Positions 1 to 5,125 of a DNA stretch of 5,125 bases are shown here, one piece after another. The position numbers and the translations under genes are program-made. The notes beneath the pieces were generated by a model that had not been told where the DNA came from, searched no databases, and saw only the letters and a list, made by a program, of their open reading frames with translations. The stretch comes from Verrucomicrobiales bacterium (GTDB lineage: Bacteria > Verrucomicrobiota > Verrucomicrobiia > Verrucomicrobiales > Verrucomicrobiaceae). Where the stretch lies: assembly GCA_003453085.1 (NCBI GenBank), contig DMMK01000323.1:1-5125 (forward strand), written 5' to 3'. Position 1 is the first letter of the stretch. Every line of letters starts with the position of its first letter.

Positions 1-1
1 G

Positions 2-223
2 GATCCGTCGGCACAGTCAGATGTAGATAAGAGACAGCCCACTCACCGATCCAGTCCTGCACCGCTCAATGAATTGTATCAGTTTGTGGTGAAGCATGCG
101 GATGGCGACTTGATGTACAAATTCCACACGGTGATGCGCTTGGCCCTGAGTCTGATCGTAGAAGAAGACCTAGCGGATAGAAGTCAGCCCGCAGGAGTTT
201 GGGTTGCGATGAAAGAAGACTAG
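2..223 (+). CDS. Unrecognised protein, C-terminal fragment (5' partial)
   Basis: The frame is open from the left edge to a TAG stop at 221-223. Genuine sequence probably starts at position 38, because bases 5-37 look like adapter; that leaves 61 codons. The fragment reads PTHRSSPAPLNELYQF, continues through a mixed hydrophobic helix-like segment (MRLALSLIVEEDLADR) and ends AGVWVAMKED. I do not recognise the family. I see no signal peptide, cysteine cluster or catalytic motif in what remains. In-frame TTG (74) and ATG (113) codons exist, but neither is convincing as a start, so this is most likely the tail of a longer gene cut by the contig end. It converges on the CorA-like gene with 52 bp between stop codons. 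Support is the open frame, plausible amino-acid composition and position. A spurious ORF remains possible. Confidence 0.5.
   Translation, partial: DPSAQSDVDKRQPTHRSSPAPLNELYQFVVKHADGDLMYKFHTVMRLALSLIVEEDLADRSQPAGVWVAMKED
5..37 (+). other. Probable Nextera/Tn5 mosaic-end adapter remnant
   Basis: This stretch aligns without gaps to the 33-base Nextera read-1 transposase adapter, matching 28 of 33 positions. Exact blocks are CGTCGGCA (6-13), GTCAGATGT (16-24) and ATAAGAGACAG (27-37). Mismatches fall at 5, 14, 15, 25 and 26. The block ends exactly where the adapter ends, and the position at a contig edge fits untrimmed library sequence. The five mismatches suggest low-quality terminal consensus. 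The first four bases (GGAT) are unexplained. The adapter happens to be open in the frame of the following gene, so it would add about 12 false residues to that protein. Confidence 0.8.
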
Positions 224-290
224 TTTGCTTGCCCGGGTTGCAGTGCACATCCCCGCACACTCAAGCAGGAGTAAGCTACTCAGTCTTCTT
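213..290. repeat. Nested inverted repeats between convergent genes
   Basis: AAGAAGACT (213-221) is the exact reverse complement of AGTCTTCTT (282-290). Inside lie two shorter pairs: GCTTG (227-231) with CAAGC (262-266), and GTGC (243-246) with GCAC (255-258). The outer arms cover the last codons of both convergent genes. A separate small hairpin, GAGTA-AGC-TACTC, sits at 269-281 over the CorA-like stop codon. The arrangement could act as a two-way transcription end. However, the loops are long, the arms are short and there is no real T tract, so this is only a candidate. Confidence 0.25.
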
Positions 291-1010
291 CCCCAAAAAG
301 CTCATGACGACGAATCCCAGCAAGATGCCGCACACACAGATGAGCCAAAAATTGGCCTGCGTGTCTGGTAGCTTGCTGTGGATTTCCATGCCGAAGACGC
401 TGGCCAGGGCCGTGAGCGGCAGGAAGAGCGCAGCGAGCAGGTTCAGCCGATGCGCGGTAGCGGCCATCTGGCGGGCGGTGGCCGCTTGGGCCTCGGCCTG
501 GCGGGCGACGGTGAAGTTCAGGCCGAACTGGGCATCTTGAAGGAGGAGCTCGGAGTTCCGCTCGATGGCCGCCGCTTGATCTCGGAAGTTGATCAGCTCT
601 CGTTCACCCTTCACCAGCTCGCGTGCCTGCTGCATGGTGCGATGCAGGCCGCGTGAAGAACGCAGCACGGGGGCCAGTTTCTCCAGCACCGTATGATATT
701 CCGTCGCGGTGCTCGCCAGATTTTCAGCGTCCTCCAGCTCGGTCAGCTTGTGGTCGTAGGTCCGCATGTGATCGTTCAATGCGCCTAGACCAGTGCCATG
801 CAGGTTGGTCTTCCACTCGCCTTCCGGGCTGCGCCAAAACAGCGCCGGTTTGCGCTGGTGCTCATCGGGCTGTGGGAGCTGGTGCAGGATGATGAGCAAA
901 TGTCCCTCCTCCAGCATGGCGCGTTGCGGGCCCGGCTCGCGGCCCAGGCGGTTGCGGATGGAGTCGGGGATGGTCCACAGCTTCGGGAGAATGCTGGCTT
1001 CAGGTTTCAT
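276..1010 (-). CDS. CorA-like (2-TM-GxN-type) membrane protein with GME signature
   Basis: A protein of 244 residues resembling the C-terminal part of CorA/ZntB divalent-cation channels. The N-terminal ~75 residues form a small domain (starting MKPEASILPKLW, then the hydrophobic strand HLLIILHQL). A long, charged, probably helical or coiled-coil segment runs from about 85 to 188. Two membrane helices follow, at about 189-207 (LNLLAALFLPLTALASVFGM) and 221-239 (FWLICVCGILLGFVVMSFL), and then a KK-rich tail. This matches the CorA stalk-helix, TM1, periplasmic loop, TM2 topology. CorA proteins carry GMN after TM1, and that Asn is needed for Mg2+ selection. Here residues 207-209 are GME. The protein is also shorter than typical CorA (about 316 residues). 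Ion transport is therefore uncertain; a different ion or a non-transport role is possible. I chose the ATG at 1010. A TTG at 1055 would add 15 unlikely residues, with its only AGGA just 2 nt away. The gene diverges from the photolyase gene. Confidence 0.85.
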   Translation of the reverse strand: MKPEASILPKLWTIPDSIRNRLGREPGPQRAMLEEGHLLIILHQLPQPDEHQRKPALFWRSPEGEWKTNLHGTGLGALNDHMRTYDHKLTELEDAENLASTATEYHTVLEKLAPVLRSSRGLHRTMQQARELVKGERELINFRDQAAAIERNSELLLQDAQFGLNFTVARQAEAQAATARQMAATAHRLNLLAALFLPLTALASVFGMEIHSKLPDTQANFWLICVCGILLGFVVMSFLGKKTE

Positions 1011-1040
1011 AGACGCAGCGAACCTAGCCGAGAGGCCTGG

Positions 1041-1064
1041 GGCAGGGGAATACAATTTCCTGCC
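1041..1064. promoter_or_regulatory. Dyad with -10-like TACAAT in divergent promoter region
   Basis: The 95-bp gap between the CorA-like gene (- strand) and the photolyase gene (+ strand) must hold both promoters. GGCAGG (1041-1046) and CCTGCC (1059-1064) form a perfect 6-bp dyad with a 12-bp centre, and GGAA (1047-1050)/TTCC (1057-1060) make a second symmetric pair. TACAAT at 1051-1056 lies in the centre, one base from the TATAAT consensus. It would place a photolyase transcript start about 40 nt before its ATG. I see no good -35 at 16-18 bp spacing. A regulator bound here could cover the -10 element. Promoter and operator roles are inference from position and symmetry. Confidence 0.35.
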
Positions 1065-1105
1065 GAGATTCGCCCCGCTTTTGGTTGGCAGGCGTAGAGA
1101 AAGCC

Positions 1106-2635
1106 ATGCGCCACCTTGTCATCATCCTGGGAGATCAGCTCGATCTCAAATCTTCCGCCCTGGATGGTTTCGATCCGCAGCAGGACCGAGTATGGATGGC
1201 GGAGGTGGCAAGGGAATCCACCAAGGTGTGGGTGCACAAGGCGCGCATTGTCACCTTTCTCGCGGCCATGCGGCACTTTGCCGAGGATCTGAAAAAGGCG
1301 GGGCTGCCTGTGGAATATCGCCGCCTGGAGGATCCACAGAATCAGGGCGACTTCATCGTGGAGCTGGAAGCGGCGGTGAAACGGCTGAAGCCGAAAAAGC
1401 TCATCCTGGTGGAGCCGGGCGAGTGGCAGGTGCGCGAAGATTTTCGCCAGGCGGCTAAGCGCTTGAAGGTGGAAATGGACGAGCGTGAAGACCGCCATTT
1501 CATGGCTACCCATGCGGATTTTGAAAAGCATGCCAAAGGGCGCAAAGGCCTGCGCATGGAGTTCTTTTATCGAGAGATGCGCACCCGTCACGGCATCCTC
1601 ATGGAGGGTGCCAAACCCGTCGGGGGCGAGTGGAATTACGACAGTGAGAACCGCAAGAGTTTTGCCAAAGCAGGCCCGCCTTTGCACTCGGCCCCGCGTC
1701 AGTTTCCGCCGGATGCCATCACCCAGGAAGTGATCCAAATCGTGGAGGCCACTTTCCCTGAGCATCCCGGTAGCCTCGCCGACTTTGACTGGCCCGTCAC
1801 GGCGGCGGAGGCGCAGATCGCCCTGGAGGATTTTATTGCCCATCGGTTGGCGGATTTTGGCGATTACCAGGATGCCATGTGGACCCAGGAGCCCTGGCTC
1901 TTTCACAGTCGTCTCAGTGCGGTCATGAATCTGAAATTGCTGGATCCTCGGCAGGTCATCGCAGCGGCGGAAAAGGCCTATCACACAGGCCGCGCGCCCC
2001 TGGCGGCGGTGGAGGGATTCATCCGCCAGATCCTCGGCTGGCGCGAATATGTGCGGGCCATTTACTGGCGTTTCATGCCGGGATATGGGGAGATGAATGA
2101 ACTCCAGGCGCAGCAGCCGCTGCCGAAGTTTTACTGGACGGGGGAGACGGACATGAACTGCCTGCGCGATGCCATCGGCCAGACCCTCCGCTATGGTTAT
2201 GCCCATCACATCCAGCGGTTGATGGTCACGGGTTTGTTCTCCTTGTTGTTAGGTGTGCGGCCACAGGAGGTCCACGAATGGTACCTGGCGGTGTATGTGG
2301 ATGCGGTGGAGTGGGTGGAACTGCCAAATACCCTGGGCATGTCCCAGCATGGCGATGGCGGCATCATGGCCAGCAAGCCGTATATCGCCTCCGGCAAATA
2401 CATCCAGCGAATGTCCAATTACTGCGCGGGCTGCCGTTACGATCCGGCCCAGTCCACCGGGCCCAAAGCCTGCCCCTTCACCACGCTCTACTGGGAGTTT
2501 CTCCTCCGTCACGAGCCTCGGCTGAAGATGAATCAGCGCATGTCCATGCAGGTGCGCAACCTGGCCCGCCTCACCGATGCGGATAAAGAGGCCATTGTGG
2601 AACAGGCGCAGTCCATCCGCACGAGTCTGGCGTAA
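1106..2635 (+). CDS. FeS-containing bacterial cryptochrome/(6-4) photolyase
   Basis: A 509-residue flavoprotein of the photolyase-related (DPRP) family. It is expected to repair UV (6-4) photoproducts in DNA with blue light, or to act as a photoreceptor. The N-terminal antenna domain begins MRHLVIILGDQLD, typical for this family, and contains EPGEW (103-107). The C-terminal FAD-binding domain has GWREYVRAIYW (311-321) and an NTLGMSQHGDGG...KPYIASG segment (408-430). Cysteines C352, C440, C443 and C456 have exactly the spacing of the [4Fe-4S] ligands of Agrobacterium PhrB (350, 438, 441, 454, from memory). With the same +2 offset, W344, W392-Y393 and H367-H368 match PhrB residues for electron transfer and (6-4) lesion catalysis. 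Length is normal (PhrB about 507), and no key residue is missing. I chose the ATG at 1106 because family members start there; the TTG at 1085 adds only seven residues. The upstream ribosome site is weak (AGAGAAAG, 1096-1103). Probably co-transcribed with the SDR 12 bp downstream. Confidence 0.96.
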   Translation: MRHLVIILGDQLDLKSSALDGFDPQQDRVWMAEVARESTKVWVHKARIVTFLAAMRHFAEDLKKAGLPVEYRRLEDPQNQGDFIVELEAAVKRLKPKKLILVEPGEWQVREDFRQAAKRLKVEMDEREDRHFMATHADFEKHAKGRKGLRMEFFYREMRTRHGILMEGAKPVGGEWNYDSENRKSFAKAGPPLHSAPRQFPPDAITQEVIQIVEATFPEHPGSLADFDWPVTAAEAQIALEDFIAHRLADFGDYQDAMWTQEPWLFHSRLSAVMNLKLLDPRQVIAAAEKAYHTGRAPLAAVEGFIRQILGWREYVRAIYWRFMPGYGEMNELQAQQPLPKFYWTGETDMNCLRDAIGQTLRYGYAHHIQRLMVTGLFSLLLGVRPQEVHEWYLAVYVDAVEWVELPNTLGMSQHGDGGIMASKPYIASGKYIQRMSNYCAGCRYDPAQSTGPKACPFTTLYWEFLLRHEPRLKMNQRMSMQVRNLARLTDADKEAIVEQAQSIRTSLA

Positions 2636-2647
2636 TCCCCACCACTT

Positions 2648-3481
2648 ATGTCCACCTCGCCACGCGTCTGGTTCATCACAGGTTGCTCCTCCGGTTTCGG
2701 TCATGCCTTGGCCGAGGCGGCACTGCTGGCGGGAGATCACGTCATCGCCACCGCCCGTCAGGTCGCGGATCTGGAAATGCTGGAACACATCGGCGCAGGC
2801 CGCTGCCACATTTTGCCGCTGGATGTTACGGATGCCGCGCAAGTCAGCCAACAGGTGGCCGCCGCGCAGGCGGTTTGGGGACGGCTGGATGTGGTGGTGA
2901 ACAATGCAGGCTACGGGCTGCTGGGCGCGGTGGAGGAATGCAGCGAGGAGCAGATTCGGTTAAACTTTGAAACGAATTTCTTCGGCGCTCTCAATGTCAT
3001 TCGCGCTGCCCTGCCCATCCTGCGTCAGCAAAAGCAGGGACACATTATCAATATCAGCGCGGCGGCGGCCATTTCCAACTATGCCGGTTTTGGCATCTAT
3101 GGCGCGGCCAAAGCGGCCCTCGAATCACTGAGCGAAAGCCTGCGGTTGGAGGTGGCGGCCCATGGCATCAAGGTCACTCTGGTGCAGCCCGGCCCTTTCC
3201 GCACCCGCTTCATCGGCAAAGGTATGGTTCAGACCTCCGCCACGGACACCTATGCGGGCAGCAGTGGCAAGTTCGCTGCCTATTTAGAGAAAGTGGATGG
3301 CAAGCAGCCCGGCGATCCCGAACGCGCCGCCGCCCTCATCGTGAAAATGGTCCAGGATGGACAGGCACCACTGCGGCTGCCGCTGGGCAAGTATGCGGTG
3401 AAGAAAGTCCGCGATGTTGCGGCCTCCCGCCTGCGCGAACTGGAAGCCTGGGAACAGGCTGCTGGCGAGACGGATGGCTGA
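2648..3481 (+). CDS. Classical SDR-family NAD(P)-dependent oxidoreductase
   Basis: A 277-residue cytoplasmic Rossmann-fold oxidoreductase resembling the 17beta-HSD-like group of classical SDRs; the substrate is unknown. The nucleotide-binding TGCSSGFG is at 11-18. ATAR (34-37) places Arg37 just after beta-strand 2, which usually favours NADP(H). DVTD is at 59-62, NNAG at 85-88, the structural Asn at N110, and YGAAK (Y151, K155) is the catalytic YxxxK. PGPFRTRF (181-188) and the basic tail LPLGKYAVKKVRDVAASRL are typical of this group. The residue 13 before the catalytic Tyr, normally Ser, is Ala138; Ser137 is adjacent. The enzyme may use Ser137 or have altered activity. The gene starts 12 bp after the photolyase stop with no clear Shine-Dalgarno sequence, suggesting one operon and perhaps translational coupling. 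No mechanistic link to photorepair is evident. Confidence 0.93.
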   Translation: MSTSPRVWFITGCSSGFGHALAEAALLAGDHVIATARQVADLEMLEHIGAGRCHILPLDVTDAAQVSQQVAAAQAVWGRLDVVVNNAGYGLLGAVEECSEEQIRLNFETNFFGALNVIRAALPILRQQKQGHIINISAAAAISNYAGFGIYGAAKAALESLSESLRLEVAAHGIKVTLVQPGPFRTRFIGKGMVQTSATDTYAGSSGKFAAYLEKVDGKQPGDPERAAALIVKMVQDGQAPLRLPLGKYAVKKVRDVAASRLRELEAWEQAAGETDG

Positions 3482-3512
3482 AGAGCGTGCGGGTAGGAAA
3501 ACCGTCTCGACA
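3463..3512 (+). repeat. Inverted repeat spanning the SDR stop codon
   Basis: CGAGACGG (3466-3473) and CCGTCTCG (3502-3509) are exact reverse complements. Two more pairs beyond one G/A mismatch extend the stem to 10 of 11 positions (3463-3473 with 3502-3512). The 28-nt loop contains the SDR stop codon (3479-3481). No T tract follows, so it is not a standard intrinsic terminator. It may be a processing or attenuation hairpin between the photolyase-SDR pair and the next gene, or a T-less terminator. Confidence 0.4.
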
Positions 3513-3544
3513 AAGGGGCCGCATCCATGCGAGAGGATTCGAGA

Positions 3545-5125
3545 ATGAACTCGAGTCCCTTCCGCCGAGCCTGTGGCCGTTTCTTCCGCTATGCGGCCTG
3601 GACGGGCATGATCGTTTTCATCCTCGTTTCCTCGGTTTATGTCTATCTGGATTGGAAAGCGGAGAAGCGCTGGGCGGCTGTGCAGGCGATGGTCAAACGA
3701 GAAGGGGAGACACTCAGGCTAACAGACCTCATGCCACCCCGCCTGCCCGAGGCGGAAAACTATGCCGCCATCCCCGAACTGCGCGGCATCAACATCGTCG
3801 AGAATGGCGATGATAAAAAAGGAGCCTCGGCAGCCAAGCGCCAGGACTTGCTGGATCTGGTGAGCGGTCTGGAAAAGATCACTTATGATATGTACAAGGA
3901 GTCTTTGCTAGGAAGGTCTCCGGATTGGCCGCGCATCATGGCCGAACTGAAATCTACCAGCTACATCACCGACCTCCCACCCGCCGGGAAAGAAGCGGAG
4001 GTCTTCAAGCGCACTTTGGAGACCAAGAGGCCACTGCTCAAAGTTCTCGCCGAATCTTCCCGCCGTTTTCAGAATGCTGAATGGGTGCCAGCTTTGCGGG
4101 ATCAGACTTTGCCCAAACATTTGATGAAGCTTCCTCTGGCCCATTACTTGGCGGTGAACATGGCGTGCCGGGCTCTGGCTTTGCATGGAATAGCTTCCGT
4201 AGAAACAGGTGATTCGGCGGATGCCCTCGATGATTTTCGAGCAATCACTTTGTTGATCCAGACATTCTCTCGTGAACCCTTGCTCCTGGGGCACCTAACT
4301 GCACTGAATGCTTGTCGGCCAAGTTTCGAAATTGTGTGGAACCTCCTGCGGGTTCGCGCTCTTTCGAATGACGCGCTGGCCCATTTGCAATCGCAACTCA
4401 TCTCCCAGGACTATGAGGCAAATTGTCTTTTAGCTCTAAGGGGTGAATTGATTGTTGGGCTTAGTTCCTTGGATGCACTTGCCAACGATGAGACTGGAAT
4501 GGCACTGTTTGCTCTGATGGGACAAGAATCCAAAGCCGGTGGGCTTCGACCTCTGGTTGGTAAGGCTATCCCAGATAGTTTTTTCACCGAAAACAAAGTG
4601 GCATTGGTGGAGGTTGGGATGGCGCATATTGTCGGCCCGTTGAAAACAAAGGGGGCATCGGCTGCCTTCAAAGAAAATGGTTCCCTGAGTTCTGCTCTTA
4701 CCAGTCGCAGTACGGCTGATTTTTCTTCTCAAAATTTCATCGCGAGAATCATTCTTCACTCGGTTTCCTTGATCGTCCAGAAAGTGATTCATGTAGAGGC
4801 CCAGCGCAGGCAGGCCATTGTCGCTTGTGCCCTGGAGCGCTACTTCATTAAACAGGGGCGGTATCCTGAACGATTGGAGGAATTGGTGCCGCAATTCCTG
4901 GCTTCCGTGCCGCTGGATCCTGTGGACCAGTTGCCCCTGCGCTATCGTCAGGCCGATTCAGGCCGCTACCGTATGTGGTGCGTGGGCATGGACGGTGTGG
5001 ATGATGAGGGGCAGGTGAATCCTGGACCTGGGGACAATCCGGCGGCCATTCTGAGCAAAACTCAGTACCAGGGCGATTGGACCTGGCAGTATGTGCCTGT
5101 CGAGCTACCGCCTGCGGTGCCTGCC
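3545..5125 (+). CDS. Membrane-anchored protein of unknown function (3' partial)
   Basis: This frame is open for 527 codons and runs off the right edge without a stop. The N-terminus is Arg-rich (R7, R8, R12, R15) and is followed by one hydrophobic helix at about 18-36, so the protein is probably a single-pass anchor with the bulk outside the cytoplasm. Residues 40-420 are mostly helical-looking with no motif I can name. The C-terminal part has QGRYPERLEELVPQFLASVP (437-456), then LDPVDQLPLRYR (457-468) and WCVGMDGVDDEG (478-489). This is the YP-L-L-VP-DP-PL-Y / VG-DG-DD module found at the end of many Verrucomicrobiota and Planctomycetota proteins, and loosely like type II pseudopilin (GspG) C-termini. 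Function is unknown. The ATG at 3545 has GAGG (3533-3536) 8 nt upstream. An in-frame ATG at 3527, behind AAAGGGG (3512-3518), would add six residues. The middle of the gene is clearly poorer in GC than its ends. Confidence 0.88.
   Translation, partial: MNSSPFRRACGRFFRYAAWTGMIVFILVSSVYVYLDWKAEKRWAAVQAMVKREGETLRLTDLMPPRLPEAENYAAIPELRGINIVENGDDKKGASAAKRQDLLDLVSGLEKITYDMYKESLLGRSPDWPRIMAELKSTSYITDLPPAGKEAEVFKRTLETKRPLLKVLAESSRRFQNAEWVPALRDQTLPKHLMKLPLAHYLAVNMACRALALHGIASVETGDSADALDDFRAITLLIQTFSREPLLLGHLTALNACRPSFEIVWNLLRVRALSNDALAHLQSQLISQDYEANCLLALRGELIVGLSSLDALANDETGMALFALMGQESKAGGLRPLVGKAIPDSFFTENKVALVEVGMAHIVGPLKTKGASAAFKENGSLSSALTSRSTADFSSQNFIARIILHSVSLIVQKVIHVEAQRRQAIVACALERYFIKQGRYPERLEELVPQFLASVPLDPVDQLPLRYRQADSGRYRMWCVGMDGVDDEGQVNPGPGDNPAAILSKTQYQGDWTWQYVPVELPPAVPA

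Noticed and set aside
1..6. BamHI site GGATCC as a cloning junction
   Set aside because: GGATCC also occurs inside genes here (near 1330, 1943 and 4915), and the adapter match explains the end of the contig better.
199..892. Several + strand frames opposite the CorA-like gene
   Set aside because: They are antisense to a protein with two clear membrane helices and CorA-like layout. Their Ala/Arg/Ser-rich translations have no motif.
1008..1055. Longer CorA-like protein starting at TTG 1055
   Set aside because: The extra 15 residues look non-coding, the start would sit inside the intergenic dyad, and the AGGA before it is only 2 nt from the TTG.
1007..2209. 400-codon open frame on the - strand opposite the photolyase
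   Set aside because: It lies antisense to a gene with unmistakable photolyase motifs. Its His/Arg/Leu-rich translation is typical of a shadow frame in GC-rich DNA.
2249..2851. 200-codon - strand open frame across the photolyase-SDR junction
   Set aside because: It overlaps conserved parts of two well-supported + strand genes and shows no recognisable domain.
3482..3544. Small gene or promoter between the SDR and the last gene
   Set aside because: The 63 bp hold half of an inverted repeat and the ribosome site for the next gene. I see no -35/-10 pair and no room for a gene.
4436..4894. 152-codon - strand open frame inside the last gene
   Set aside because: The + strand frame is open over the whole 1,581 bases with a clear start, ribosome site and C-terminal module. 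The antisense frame is explained by the lower GC there.

Overview
The window looks like one end of a bacterial chromosome contig. Base composition is high in GC (about 62-63% in the two lines I counted by hand, one in the photolyase gene and one at the 3' end). The large membrane-anchored protein at the right end has a C-terminal module with the pattern YP..L..LVP..L..VP.DP....PL.Y. I associate that module mainly with Verrucomicrobiota and Planctomycetota, so a Verrucomicrobiota host (Prosthecobacter-like) is my best guess. This is inference, not proof.

Layout. Positions 5-37 match the Illumina Nextera read-1/Tn5 mosaic-end adapter at 28 of 33 bases and are probably a library artefact. The 3' end of an unrecognised gene follows on the + strand, with its stop at 221-223. 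It converges on a - strand gene (276-1010) for a CorA-like two-helix membrane protein whose signature tripeptide is GME instead of GMN. A 95-bp divergent intergenic region with a dyad and a TACAAT hexamer separates this gene from a + strand pair. The pair is an FeS-type bacterial cryptochrome/(6-4) photolyase (1106-2635) and, 12 bp later, a classical short-chain dehydrogenase/reductase (2648-3481). After a 63-bp gap with an 8-bp perfect inverted repeat across the SDR stop codon, a + strand gene for a single-pass membrane-anchored protein of unknown function begins at 3545. It is still open at the right edge (5125).

How the genes may work together. The photolyase and SDR are closely spaced and probably co-transcribed. 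The photolyase has all four iron-sulfur cysteines and the FAD-pocket residues expected of a working DNA repair enzyme or photoreceptor. The SDR has an intact cofactor site and YxxxK motif but Ala at the usual catalytic Ser position. The CorA-like gene shares only the divergent control region, and nothing ties the terminal membrane protein to DNA repair.

I see no CRISPR array, tRNA, rRNA, transposase or clear phage gene. I found no convincing new multi-gene system. The best leads are the substituted signature residues in the CorA-like protein and the SDR, the structured intergenic DNA, and the composition mosaic inside the last gene.
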